From the NCBI RefSeq assembly GCF_002217945.1, contig NZ_BCMG01000002.1, forward strand, positions 248,001 to 312,000: a DNA stretch of 64,000 bases, read 5' to 3'. This stretch comes from Secundilactobacillus silagei JCM 19001. GTDB taxonomy: Bacteria > Bacillota > Bacilli > Lactobacillales > Lactobacillaceae. The notes under the pieces were generated by a model that saw only the letters and a list, made by a program, of their open reading frames with translations, was not told the DNA's origin and made no database searches. Within the stretch, counting starts at the first letter, position 1. The number at the start of each line of letters is the position of its first letter. Positions 24,080 to 33,538 of the stretch are shown here, piece by piece. The position numbers and the translations under genes are program-made.

Positions 24080-24490
24080 TTAAATCAAAATCCCATTCGT
24101 ATGATCCACTTCATGCTGAATAATTTCAGCGGTAAAATCATTAAACGTCTGGGTGTGTGATTTAAAGTTCTGATCCTGATACGTGACTTCAATCGTCTTA
24201 TAACGGGTCGTTGTTCGCTGACCTTCCAACGAGAGACAGCCTTCAGTAGCTTCGTAAGGACCGCTTTTTTTAGTGATTTCTGGGTTGACCATGGGAATGG
24301 ATAACATGCCAAGCTGAATCGCAATAATGCGCTTTTTAACGCCAATCATGTTAGCCGCTAAGCCAACGGCGCGACTAGTGTTAGCTTTAAGGGTATCCAC
24401 GAGGTCGGTTACAGCAGCGGCATCCGCCTGGGTTGCTCGAGTGGCTTTTTGGGAAAGAAAACCTTGGTCGTGGTTAATTTGTTTGATCAT
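24080..24490 (-). CDS. Peptide deformylase-like protein
   Basis: 136 residues, short for a deformylase. It keeps motif 2 EGCLSLEG with the metal-binding Cys and motif 3 QHEVDHTNGILI (HExxH). Motif 1 reads AVGLAANMIG where the canonical form ends AAxQ(I/V)G, so Asn replaces the usual Gln. It may remove formyl groups from nascent proteins or be a specialised paralogue; a second, full-length def is expected elsewhere. The ATG is preceded by AAGGAG. It lies 20 nt downstream of the next gene and is probably co-transcribed. Confidence 0.8.
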   Translation of the reverse strand: MIKQINHDQGFLSQKATRATQADAAAVTDLVDTLKANTSRAVGLAANMIGVKKRIIAIQLGMLSIPMVNPEITKKSGPYEATEGCLSLEGQRTTTRYKTIEVTYQDQNFKSHTQTFNDFTAEIIQHEVDHTNGILI

Positions 24491-24510
24491 GAAAAAACTC
24501 CTTCTTAAAA

Positions 24511-25410
24511 TCAGTCTTCTATTATTGTGGGAACGCCTTGGTTTAAATCATCAATGATTTCCTTAGCTGGGCGGATCTTGGTCATGGCACCGGCGATTTC
24601 ACCAGCCATGAAGCTGCCATGATCCACATCGCCATGAATTGCACGCAGCAAAGAACCGCTGGATAACTGACTGAACGTTGCTGAGTCAGTGGTAACCAGC
24701 AATTTGGTCGTTAACGGTGTCTTCAAACTACGAACGCGATCACCACCAGTTCCGGTAACTACTGTACCATTATCGTCGGCTTTAATCACCAGTTGTTTAT
24801 AAATCGGGTCAATGGGGGTCTCTTTGGCAACTAAAAATGCGGTGCCAACTTGGACACCAGCGGCACCTAACGCGAAGGCCGCTTTTACGCCCGCACTGGT
24901 GCCAATACCACCAGCAGCAATTACGGGGATGTCCACCGCGGATGCGACTTGCGGCACCAATACCATGGTGTTTTCGGTGCCGATATGGCCGCCAGATTCC
25001 GCGCCTTCAGCAACCACTGCGGATGCGCCCAGGGCAGCCATTTTCTTGGCAATCTTAACGTTAGGAATGACTGAAATCACCTTGGTACCGGCATTGATTA
25101 AGCTCTGCAGGAATGGCGCAGGGTTACCGGCGCTGGTGAAGACAACTGGAACCGGGTCAGCCAATAGGACGGGTAACAGACTGTCAATGTTAGTTTGCTG
25201 CAGCATCAAATTAACCCCAAATGGTTGCTTAGTTGCGGCTCGAATAGTCTTTAAATCTGCTTGCAGCGATTCTGGCGTGGATCCAGTAGTGGTTAAAACA
25301 CCTAAACCACCGGCATTACTAACGGCAATCACCAACTCTGGCCGTGAGATTTGCGCCATGGCACCTTGAATGATGGGTTTTTGAACGTGCAGTAATTTAG
25401 TCAGTTGCAT
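24511..25410 (-). CDS. Nitronate monooxygenase / FabK-like flavoprotein
   Basis: 299-residue FMN-dependent TIM-barrel protein. Seen: IIQGAMAQISRPELV, SNAGGLGVLTTTG, AEGAESGGHIG with the conserved His, and phosphate-binding GGIGTSAGVKAAFALGA-type stretches. The family holds enoyl-ACP reductase II (FabK) and nitronate monooxygenases, which cannot be separated here. Since fabI is also present (62791), a role outside core fatty acid synthesis is a little more likely. It is first of a two-gene unit with the deformylase-like gene. Confidence 0.8.
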   Translation of the reverse strand: MQLTKLLHVQKPIIQGAMAQISRPELVIAVSNAGGLGVLTTTGSTPESLQADLKTIRAATKQPFGVNLMLQQTNIDSLLPVLLADPVPVVFTSAGNPAPFLQSLINAGTKVISVIPNVKIAKKMAALGASAVVAEGAESGGHIGTENTMVLVPQVASAVDIPVIAAGGIGTSAGVKAAFALGAAGVQVGTAFLVAKETPIDPIYKQLVIKADDNGTVVTGTGGDRVRSLKTPLTTKLLVTTDSATFSQLSSGSLLRAIHGDVDHGSFMAGEIAGAMTKIRPAKEIIDDLNQGVPTIIED

Positions 25411-25513
25411 ATTATGACCTCCTTGGGATTAGGAAATGACATGATTTACCTAACAGAATAACACGAAATGGCTGAGGTTGGGGGTTGGAAATGACAATTC
25501 AAGTTGGACGCAA

Positions 25514-25556
25514 AAAAGCAATGAATCGCACGAGATGTGATTCATTGCTTTTTTGA
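25514..25556. terminator. Terminator downstream of the PanE-like gene
   Basis: AAAAAAGCAATGAATC pairs with GATTCATTGCTTTTTT; symmetrical, so usable in both directions. Confidence 0.9.
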
Positions 25557-25566
25557 AATTAAAACA

Positions 25567-26583
25567 CTATCTGCCAGCAACTTGCTGATGTTCAACCACC
25601 GTTTCTGGTGCGGTTTCTTCTTCACGCATCCGCTTCAGTTCACGTTGCTTATTGCGTTCTGCCAAATGGACTTCATGGGTCAAGAAGGAATGGGTCTTAG
25701 CAAAGTAGTCATGTTTCTTACCTAGCTTAACCAGGTAGCCGTTGATGTAATCAACTTCGGTTGGCCGGTAGTTATGCATATCCTGATACATTGAAGGGTA
25801 GTGGAGTGGGTTAGCGACTTTAGACACGTAATTGACACTTTCCAGTTCTTCTTCACGGGTATTGAGCATCTTGACGCCATCGCGTTCGCAGACGTCGTAG
25901 GCTTCGTCGATCAGCTGGCGGCTCATTTCATCAGCGCCTTCATAGTCGGCGTATTCACCCATGGTGACTTCAAACATGGTGCAAAGGGTGTTAACAACTG
26001 AGTTGAAGACGACTTTGGCCATCAGTGTGCCGCGGAAGTTTCTGGTGAGATTAGGATTAAACTGGGCTTTTTTAAGCTGTTCAACCAGCTTGTGGGTGAA
26101 GTCATCTGGCTTTTCAGTGTAGTTAGCGAGGTTCATTGAACCGGCGCCACGCTTACCGATGAAGTCAACGTCGCCAGGGCCGTTCAAAACAGTGGCAACC
26201 AAGGCGGTTCCTGCGACCAGCTTTTCTGGTTTGAAGTACTTCAACAATTTTTCGATGTGGCCCATCCCGTTCATGCAGGTAAAGGCGTATTGGTTAGGTT
26301 TAAAGAAGTGGGCGCAACGTTTCAGCATATCGGACAACTGCATTTGCTTCAGGAAAAAGATATAGCAGTCGGGGTTGCCATCGTATTCTTCTGGGTAATA
26401 AACGTTAACGGGTACCAGATGGGTATCTTCATGATCCCGAGAAACCTTAACGCCACCCTGTTTACGGATGGTTTCGACTTGGGGTTTCCAGCCATCAACA
26501 AAGTCAACTTCATTACCAGCATCCTGTAGCAAAACACCATACCGCAAACCCATTGCACCTGTTCCAACAACTGTGAATTTCAT
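25567..26583 (-). CDS. Ketopantoate reductase/2-hydroxyacid dehydrogenase (PanE/ApbA family)
   Basis: 338 residues. N-terminal Rossmann motif GTGAMGLRYGVLL (residues 7-19) and the ketopantoate reductase C-terminal domain, with NSVVNTLCTMFEVTMGE and a late PTEVDYINGYLVKLGKKH block characteristic of the family. Some lactic PanE proteins reduce branched-chain 2-oxo acids to 2-hydroxy acids rather than making pantoate. Control by a T-box makes the amino-acid-linked role attractive here. The C-terminus has a 25-residue charged extension. Confidence 0.85.
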   Translation of the reverse strand: MKFTVVGTGAMGLRYGVLLQDAGNEVDFVDGWKPQVETIRKQGGVKVSRDHEDTHLVPVNVYYPEEYDGNPDCYIFFLKQMQLSDMLKRCAHFFKPNQYAFTCMNGMGHIEKLLKYFKPEKLVAGTALVATVLNGPGDVDFIGKRGAGSMNLANYTEKPDDFTHKLVEQLKKAQFNPNLTRNFRGTLMAKVVFNSVVNTLCTMFEVTMGEYADYEGADEMSRQLIDEAYDVCERDGVKMLNTREEELESVNYVSKVANPLHYPSMYQDMHNYRPTEVDYINGYLVKLGKKHDYFAKTHSFLTHEVHLAERNKQRELKRMREEETAPETVVEHQQVAGR

Positions 26584-26620
26584 ATGTATTACCCCTTTAA
26601 ATAAGTATTGTAATTTGAAA

Positions 26621-26888
26621 GCAAAAATACCCTTTAAGCCATCTCTGACTTAAAGGGCACGTGTGCGTTACCACCTTTATGTTTGCTGTTTGTCACCAAG
26701 CAGCACTTACAATCTGCAAACACAGATCCATGTTGATATCGGAGATTGACTCCGCCACTGATTACTAGTTACCGTTTATCAGCAGTGCTTCGAGGTGATT
26801 GGCTGGTACAAATTGTCCGCTTACACCAAACCGAACTCGCTTATGGTGTACCAACGCTGTCCTCGTCAACGCATTTGCTTATCGAATT
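26621..26888 (-). ncRNA. T-box leader
   Basis: Read on the - strand, it has a Stem I-like region with CGAGG/CCTCG and TTGGTAC/GTACCAG helices. A T-box sequence AAAGGTGGTAACGCACACG (26660-26678) comes next, overlapping a terminator GCCCTTTAAG/CTTAAAGGG followed by TATTTTT (26621-26659). The 3' strand of the specifier loop reads CCAATCACC, where ATC (Ile) is a plausible specifier, but I cannot fix it by eye. It would raise panE-like expression when one tRNA is uncharged. Confidence 0.85.
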
Positions 26889-26894
26889 GACATC

Positions 26895-26922
26895 ATAATA
26901 ACACTTCAATGTGAGATGTCAA
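26895..26922 (-). promoter_or_regulatory. Promoter of the T-box transcript
   Basis: On the - strand TTGACA (26922-26917), a 16-nt spacer and TATTAT (26900-26895). Confidence 0.8.
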
Positions 26923-27168
26923 ATCTAATTTTAATGTTTATCTCATCGTAATCCAATGGAATATTACAAATATTCAAATAAATATACATTTATAAGCTAA
27001 GAAGCTGCTCATTAAAAATATCCTGAAATACATTATCTAAAAGAATAATGTAAGAATGAGATTATTAATTATCTTTCATAGTCATTGAGTACTTATACAG
27101 TAACAATTAAAATTAATAGTGACATATATAATTATTGCAATTATTTGAGATTGGATGAGGTTATTTTT

Positions 27169-28662
27169 ATGGCAAAAAAGAAAAGTATTACGTTGGTTAA
27201 TCTGGTCTTAATGACGTTTACGACGATCTATGGGTTTGCAAATACGACCATCGCGTATGACCAGATGGGGTATGCCAGTATTATCTGGTATATTTTAGCA
27301 GCTTTATTATTCCTATTACCCAGTTCATTAATGTTCGCTGAATACGGGGCCGCTTTTAAGGACGCTCACGGTGGCATTTATTCCTGGATGGCCGGATCGA
27401 TTGGTGAACGGTGGGCTTTTATCGGGACCTTTATTTGGTTATCGTCTTGGATTATTTGGATGGTATCGACGGCGTCAAAGGTCTGGATTCCGTTAGCCAC
27501 GCTGATTTCCGGTCACGACAGCACACCGCAGTGGCAGCTGTTCGGTCTGGGGTCGACCCAGCTAATTGGGCTTCTAGGTATTTTGTGGATCCTAGCTGTA
27601 ACGTGGTGTGACGTGCATGGGATCGATGCGATAGCGAAGATCTCATCGGTGGGCGGCGTTTTTGTGAGTTTGCTGACGGTGATTTTTGTGCTGGCCAGCT
27701 TTGTGGTACTGTTCGCAAATGGCGGTCATTTAGCTGAACCGATTCACGGGTTAAGCAGCTTCGTTAATTCACCTAACAGTCAGTTTCAATCGCCAATTGC
27801 TTTTGTTTCCTTTGTGGTCTACGCGGTGTTTGCTTACGCTGGGGCCGAGTCTTTAGGCGGTGTGACCGACAGTATGGATCAGCCCGAGAAGACTTTTCCG
27901 CGAGGGTTGATTATTGCCACCGTTGTGATCACCATTGCTTATTCATCATCGATTTTCCTGTGGGGGATCAGCACGAACTGGCAGCACGTTTTGGGCGGCA
28001 ATCAGGTGAACCTCGGAAATATCACCTATGTTTTGATGAATAACCTCGGGGTCGTTTTGGGGCAGAGCTTGAATCTGTCGACAGCTACCGCTACTATACT
28101 GGGAACCTTGTTTGCCCGGTTTGCGGGATTAAGTATGTTTATTGCTTACTTAGGTTCCTTCTTTGTCCTGGTTTATTCACCGTTGAAATCCTTTATTATG
28201 GGTTCCAACCCAAAGTTTTGGCCAAAGAAGATGACGACTTTAAACAAGCATCACATGCCGGCCTACGCAATGTGGATCCAAGCAATCATCGTCGCTGTCA
28301 TGATCTTCTTAGTGGCATTCGGTGGCAGTACAGCAGCTAAGTTTTACACGATTCTAACCGATATGGGGAACGTTTCCACCTCGTTTCCGTACATTTTCCT
28401 GATTGGGGCCTTTCCGTTCTTTAAGCGGCGTCACGACCTGGAACGGCCGTTTGAAATTTATACCAACCGTGGCTGGACTAACTTGATCGTGGCAGTGGTT
28501 CTGATCGTGATTAGTGGTGGCATCATTTTCACCGCGGCCTATCCAATCATGACGCACGATTACTATACGGCTTTTTGGACCATCATTGGGCCAGTCTTCT
28601 TCGGTGCGGTTGCGTGGGCGTTCTTAGCCTTTCGCACCCGTCAGACGAAGGACCGAAATTAA
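27169..28662 (+). CDS. APC family amino acid permease, YjeM-like
   Basis: 497 residues with about twelve membrane helices, resembling YjeM of the glutamate:GABA antiporter group. Family-type stretches include MTFTTIYGFANTTIAYDQMG and SLMFAEYGAAFKDAHGGIYS. The substrate is unproven. The ATG at 27169 lies 8 nt after GAGG; the upstream in-frame start at 27085 has no ribosome site. It is divergent from the T-box/panE transcript. Confidence 0.85.
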   Translation: MAKKKSITLVNLVLMTFTTIYGFANTTIAYDQMGYASIIWYILAALLFLLPSSLMFAEYGAAFKDAHGGIYSWMAGSIGERWAFIGTFIWLSSWIIWMVSTASKVWIPLATLISGHDSTPQWQLFGLGSTQLIGLLGILWILAVTWCDVHGIDAIAKISSVGGVFVSLLTVIFVLASFVVLFANGGHLAEPIHGLSSFVNSPNSQFQSPIAFVSFVVYAVFAYAGAESLGGVTDSMDQPEKTFPRGLIIATVVITIAYSSSIFLWGISTNWQHVLGGNQVNLGNITYVLMNNLGVVLGQSLNLSTATATILGTLFARFAGLSMFIAYLGSFFVLVYSPLKSFIMGSNPKFWPKKMTTLNKHHMPAYAMWIQAIIVAVMIFLVAFGGSTAAKFYTILTDMGNVSTSFPYIFLIGAFPFFKRRHDLERPFEIYTNRGWTNLIVAVVLIVISGGIIFTAAYPIMTHDYYTAFWTIIGPVFFGAVAWAFLAFRTRQTKDRN

Positions 28663-28767
28663 TGCTGAAAGAATGTTAATTATGGTAACGCTGTGTTAGG
28701 CTTAATGAGGAGACCTTTAGTTAAATTAAAGCAACTAACAACCATGACATTTTAAGAAGGATGAGCT

Positions 28768-29496
28768 ATGACAAGTAATGTTGAAACGTTAACGATCCCA
28801 ATTATTAAGCATCGAAAGGGTTATAAGTTTGCAAAAATTGTTGATCCAAATGAACCGTCTGAAGCAACGTTAGCTAAGCGGTTAAATGATGTTCAAAACA
28901 TCGATTTAGACGGTACCTTCAGGGCGCCATATGATGATAGTGAAATCTTTGTGGCTCATGATAAGCACGAGGCAACGAGTGTTTCCGTTGATTTTGATGT
29001 GGGTTCTGGATTTTCGGCTGATTTTTACGAAGGCCAAATTAATCTGTCAACGGGCTCTTACGAAGCGCTGCGTAATTTTACGCTGCATGACGGTGATGTG
29101 CTCAAAACCAAAGCTGGTAAAAGCGAGTACGTGTTTATCTATAAGGGCGATAAGTTTGAAGGTTTTCAACGTACCAAGCGGGAATTGTACCACTTCATTC
29201 TGAAGCAAAATGGCATCTATGATTTCTCCAGAATGAGAATCGTCAAGAATAAATTAAAGTTCGAAACCCTTAAGTATAACGCCCTTAAAGAAAAGCAACT
29301 GGCAACGGGGATGACCACGAGTAAAGATGCGCTGAAGATCATGCAACGATTGCTGGCTCGAGTGACCAAGTATACCAAAACCAGTATCCGCGATCGGTTT
29401 GTAACGACCGGGCGGGCAAAGTTAGTTAAAAAGGGAATCAAGGTCGAGCTGGTTGACAGCGAAAATGAACCGAGTAACACCCAAACTGTCAATTAG
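28768..29496 (+). CDS. Hypothetical cytoplasmic protein
   Basis: 242 residues, not recognised. No signal peptide or membrane span. A mixed alpha/beta N-terminal part (about 1-140) is rich in Asp/Glu (for example VSVDFDVGSGFSADFYEG). The C-terminal part is Lys/Arg-rich and helical (about 150-215: KLKFETLKYNALKEKQLATG). The ATG is preceded by AAGGATG-type sequence. It has its own terminator. Confidence 0.7.
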   Translation: MTSNVETLTIPIIKHRKGYKFAKIVDPNEPSEATLAKRLNDVQNIDLDGTFRAPYDDSEIFVAHDKHEATSVSVDFDVGSGFSADFYEGQINLSTGSYEALRNFTLHDGDVLKTKAGKSEYVFIYKGDKFEGFQRTKRELYHFILKQNGIYDFSRMRIVKNKLKFETLKYNALKEKQLATGMTTSKDALKIMQRLLARVTKYTKTSIRDRFVTTGRAKLVKKGIKVELVDSENEPSNTQTVN

Positions 29497-29524
29497 CGTC
29501 TAAATAACAGAATAAAAAGATGAG

Positions 29525-29559
29525 GCCACTGGATCGATTATTGATCCAGTGGCTTTTTT
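29525..29559 (+). terminator. Rho-independent terminator
   Basis: GCCACTGGATC (29525-29535) pairs with GATCCAGTGGC (29543-29553), then T6. Confidence 0.9.
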
Positions 29560-29637
29560 AGTTGAAATTAAACGGATTAAACGGTCAAGTGTCTGTAAAT
29601 TTTTAGTCGTTAGTGTAAATAAATATTCAAGAAAGTC

Positions 29638-29666
29638 TTGACAAAATAACTGATTACAGCTAGATT
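29638..29666 (+). promoter_or_regulatory. Promoter of the acn-gltA-icd operon
   Basis: Perfect TTGACA (29638-29643), a 17-nt spacer and TAGATT (29661-29666). The leader of about 120 nt shows no recognised element. Confidence 0.75.
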
Positions 29667-29793
29667 AAACGTAAATGAGAATATCATTAGAACAAAGTGA
29701 AATTATTAACGATTTAATTTTAAAGGTTAAGATTGTTCGACTTTCTAATTAAAGTATTAGTGGCTTCTGGCACATACAAAGGCGGTGGGTTTT

Positions 29794-32418
29794 ATGAATA
29801 AATCATACCGGCAACAACTCAATTTAAAGGGCGGTTCATACCGGTTTTACAGTATTGACGCGTATTTGAAGGATCATGGACAGACGGTTGACAAGCTTCC
29901 TTACACCATTCGGATTTTACTGGAAGAAGCGTTGCGCCGTGCAGATCAGAAACCTGATCAAGGGCGGGTTCCTTCCGCGTTCAATGATTGGGATCAGCAT
30001 CATGATCAAAATATTGCGCATCAACCGGAACGGGTCATTTTGCAGGACCTAACGGGTGTTCCAGCGTTAGTTGATCTGGCAGCGATGCGTGATGTGGTGG
30101 CTAAACGGGGCGGCGATGTGAATTCAATCAATCCGGAAATCCCGGTTCACTTAGTCATTGATCACTCCGTTCAAGTTGATCACGCTGGCAATAAGCAGGC
30201 CTTTGCTTACAATATCCAGCAAGAATTCAAACGCAACCGTGAGCGATATACCTTTTTAAAATGGGCGCAAAACAGCTTTAAAAATCTGACGGTCATTCCA
30301 CCTGACACGGGGATCATTCACCAAGTTAATTTGGAGTATCTGGCTGACGTTATCCACCCCAAGCAATTGGCGGATGGCAGTTACGAAGCCTTCCCAGATA
30401 CGTTAGTTGGAACTGATTCGCACACCACGATGATCAACGGCCTGGGGGTTCTCGGCTGGGGTGTCGGCGGCATTGAAGCAGAGTCCAGTATGCTGGGCGA
30501 ACCCACGTATATGCCGATGCCTAAAGTAGTGGGCGTTAAGTTGACGGGTAGGTTAGGCGAGGGCATTACAGCCACCGACCTGGCACTGACGTTGACCCAC
30601 CTGCTGCGTGAACATAACGTGGTTGGAAAGTTCGTTGAATTTTACGGTGAAGGCGCGCAAAGCCTGCCACTTGCTTACCGGGCCACTATTGGCAATATGG
30701 CCCCTGAATACGGTGCTACGTGTGGGTTCTTCCCGATCGATCAGCAAACTATCGACTATTTAAAATTAACGAACCGGTCGGCTGATCAAATTGATCTAGT
30801 GGAAAATTATGCAAAAACGAATAGCCTGTTCTATGACGAAAAGGCCATTCCGCAATACAGTGAAACCGTCTCACTTGATTTGGCCAGTGTTCAAAGCAGC
30901 TTAGCTGGACCCAACCGGCCACAGGATACGGTTGCGCTAAAAGACATGCCCAAACAATTTGATGACCGGCGTCAGCTGCCTGATTATCCAGTGACAGTTA
31001 ACGGTCAGAAATTCAAGATTCGGGTCGGCTCCATCGGTATCGCAGCCATTACCAGCTGTACGAATACCTCTAACCCGAAAGTTCTTTTGGCAGCTGGATT
31101 AGTTGCTAAAAGGGCCGTTGAGTTAGGTTTAAAAGTGCCCGATTATGTGAAAACATCGTTAGCGCCAGGTTCTCGAGTCGTGACCCAGTATTTGGAAGCG
31201 GCGGGGCTGCAACCCTATTTGGATCAACTTGGTTTTAACCTGGTTGGGTATGGCTGTATGACTTGTATTGGTAATTCAGGTCAGTTAAAAGAAGACCTGC
31301 AAACTAGGCTCACTGAGCATCCTTATCCAATTGCGGCAGTTGAAAGTGCTAACCGTAATTTTGCGGGCCGGGTTAATCCACTGGTCAAGGATACCTACTT
31401 AGCTTCACCGCCACTCGTTGTGATCTACGCGTTAGCTGGGACTTGTGATATTGACCTGACAACTCAGCCGGTGGGAACCTCTAAATCGGGTACGCCAGTT
31501 TACTTAAAGGATCTGTGGCCAAAAGATAGTGAAGTCGCACAGCTTGAACAGCAGTATCTAAAGCCCAAAGAATTTCAAAAGAACTACCAGTCCATTTTGA
31601 GCCAAAACATGACCTGGGATGAACTGCCAGCACCGCAATCAGCAACTTATCAGTGGGACGTTCGCTCAACGTACATCGCGGCACCGCCATTCTTTGATGG
31701 TGCAGCCGGCAGCAAGCAGTTATCCGGTCTACGCGTACTGGCTAAGTTAGGTGATTCCATCACTACGGATCACATTTCGCCAGCCGGTTTTATTGGCGCG
31801 GAAACGCCAGCTGGCCGTTATTTGAAGTCCAAAGGGATTGCAACGAAGGACTTTAATTCGTATGGTTCCCGTCGCGGTAATCACGAAGTCATGATGCGCG
31901 GTACACTGGCAAATATTCGGTTAAAGAATCAGTTAACGCCTGATAAGACCGGTGGTTTTACCCGGTACTTACCAACTAATAAAGAAACGACCATTTTTGA
32001 AGCCGCGCAGCAGTATCAGACTGATCATACCGGATTAGTCGTCTTGGCCGGTAAGGATTACGGCATGGGTTCTTCTCGTGATTGGGCTGCTAAGGGTGTC
32101 AAACTCTTAGGTGTCAAAGCCATCATCGCTGAAAGCTTTGAACGAATTCACCGGGCTAATCTAGCCATGATGGGCGTTGTGCCGCTTCAATATCAGCCGG
32201 GACAAACTGCCGAGTCGTTAGGGTTAGACGGGACCGAAACATTCTCAATTGAACTGGACGGTCAAGTCGCACACGTAATGGCACAGAAGGCGGATCAGCA
32301 AACTAAATTTGATGCGATCGTGCGCTTTGATACCCCCGTTGATTGGAAGTATTACAGAAACGGCGGCATTATGCCAATGATCGTTGCCAATAAGGTAGCT
32401 GCTAAAGAGAATCAATAG
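29794..32418 (+). CDS. acnA: Aconitate hydratase
   Basis: 874 residues, full AcnA/IRP-type length. It converts citrate to isocitrate using a [4Fe-4S] cluster. The cluster ligands are visible in ITSCTNTSNP and GYGCMTCIGNSG (Cys-x2-Cys). Active-site stretches include VGTDSHTTMINGLGVLGWGV, and the C-terminal swivelling domain has GSSRDWAAKG. The ATG at 29794 is preceded by a GGCGGTGGG site; GTG 29785 is an alternative. First gene of a three-gene operon. Confidence 0.95.
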   Translation: MNKSYRQQLNLKGGSYRFYSIDAYLKDHGQTVDKLPYTIRILLEEALRRADQKPDQGRVPSAFNDWDQHHDQNIAHQPERVILQDLTGVPALVDLAAMRDVVAKRGGDVNSINPEIPVHLVIDHSVQVDHAGNKQAFAYNIQQEFKRNRERYTFLKWAQNSFKNLTVIPPDTGIIHQVNLEYLADVIHPKQLADGSYEAFPDTLVGTDSHTTMINGLGVLGWGVGGIEAESSMLGEPTYMPMPKVVGVKLTGRLGEGITATDLALTLTHLLREHNVVGKFVEFYGEGAQSLPLAYRATIGNMAPEYGATCGFFPIDQQTIDYLKLTNRSADQIDLVENYAKTNSLFYDEKAIPQYSETVSLDLASVQSSLAGPNRPQDTVALKDMPKQFDDRRQLPDYPVTVNGQKFKIRVGSIGIAAITSCTNTSNPKVLLAAGLVAKRAVELGLKVPDYVKTSLAPGSRVVTQYLEAAGLQPYLDQLGFNLVGYGCMTCIGNSGQLKEDLQTRLTEHPYPIAAVESANRNFAGRVNPLVKDTYLASPPLVVIYALAGTCDIDLTTQPVGTSKSGTPVYLKDLWPKDSEVAQLEQQYLKPKEFQKNYQSILSQNMTWDELPAPQSATYQWDVRSTYIAAPPFFDGAAGSKQLSGLRVLAKLGDSITTDHISPAGFIGAETPAGRYLKSKGIATKDFNSYGSRRGNHEVMMRGTLANIRLKNQLTPDKTGGFTRYLPTNKETTIFEAAQQYQTDHTGLVVLAGKDYGMGSSRDWAAKGVKLLGVKAIIAESFERIHRANLAMMGVVPLQYQPGQTAESLGLDGTETFSIELDGQVAHVMAQKADQQTKFDAIVRFDTPVDWKYYRNGGIMPMIVANKVAAKENQ

Positions 32419-32441
32419 GGTTTAACGTCAGAGGTGACAAA

Positions 32442-33524
32442 ATGGAATTACCAAAGGGATTAGCTGGAGTTGTGGTTGATCAGACCAAGGTCAGTTCAAC
32501 GAAGAATGCGGTATTAACGTACGCAGGATATCCTATTAAGGAATTAAAGGATGCCCCGTTTGAAGAAGTGGTGTTCCTGTTGTGGCACACGCGGCTTCCA
32601 AGTGCCGATGAATTAAGTGAATTTAGAAAACGGCTGGTTTCAGAAATGGTATTACCAGAAAAAACCGTTCAATTGATCACCAGGATCACCTATGAGCCGC
32701 AGCATCCAATGAGTATTTTAAGGACGACGGTGTCGCTTCTTGGCACGACTAACGATGTTAAGCGAGATGATCCGCCACGGATATTGGCGAAGCTGTTAAC
32801 GGCCATTGCGGCAATTATTCGTATTCGGGACGGTCAGCCCATTAAACACGCGCAAAAGGGCTGGGGCGTAGTTGAAAACTTTATCTACCTGTTTTCCGGG
32901 CAGCGGCCAACTCCAGAACGGGTCGCCATGTTTAACACCGTCATGGTGCTGCACGCCGATCATGAATTTAATGCGTCGACGTTTACTGCCCGAGTGGTGG
33001 CGTCGACTCAAGCCGATTACTATTCGTGCTTGACCGCAGCGGTCTGTGCCTTAAAGGGACCGCTTCACGGCGGTGCTAATGAACGGGTCTTTAAAATGCT
33101 GGAAACCATCCGTGACACGGGTCAGGATCCCGTGCAATACGTCAAAGACCAGATGGCTAGTGGACACAAGATCATGGGTTTTGGTCACCGTATCTATAAA
33201 AATGGTGATCCAAGAGCCGTTATCCTGAGGGAAGTCGCCCGCAAAATTGCGCACGAAACGGATAATGATTCGTACTTTGTGTTGCAAGAGCAAATTAAAG
33301 ATTATATGTTTAAAGCGACCCATCTGCATCCTAATGTGGATTACTATACCGCGTTGATCTATCACTGCTTTGACCTTGACAAGCAAACGTTCACCATGAT
33401 GTTTGCGGCCTGTCGCACAGCAGGTTGGCTGGCACACATTGTTGAACAGCAAGCTGAGGGCTGCCTGATCAGGCCATCGTCGGAGTACGTGGGTGAGACT
33501 AACCGGCATTACCCGAGCCGATAA
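32442..33524 (+). CDS. gltA: Citrate synthase
   Basis: 360 residues, the small Gram-positive form. It condenses oxaloacetate and acetyl-CoA to citrate. Catalytic and substrate-binding stretches are present: LHADHEFNAST, ALKGPLHGGANERV, MGFGHRIYKNGDPRA and the Asp in PNVDYYTALI. The ATG at 32442 follows AGAGGTG. It is 23 nt after acnA and 14 nt before icd, clearly one operon. Confidence 0.95.
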   Translation: MELPKGLAGVVVDQTKVSSTKNAVLTYAGYPIKELKDAPFEEVVFLLWHTRLPSADELSEFRKRLVSEMVLPEKTVQLITRITYEPQHPMSILRTTVSLLGTTNDVKRDDPPRILAKLLTAIAAIIRIRDGQPIKHAQKGWGVVENFIYLFSGQRPTPERVAMFNTVMVLHADHEFNASTFTARVVASTQADYYSCLTAAVCALKGPLHGGANERVFKMLETIRDTGQDPVQYVKDQMASGHKIMGFGHRIYKNGDPRAVILREVARKIAHETDNDSYFVLQEQIKDYMFKATHLHPNVDYYTALIYHCFDLDKQTFTMMFAACRTAGWLAHIVEQQAEGCLIRPSSEYVGETNRHYPSR

Positions 33525-33538
33525 GGAGGAAATTTTAA

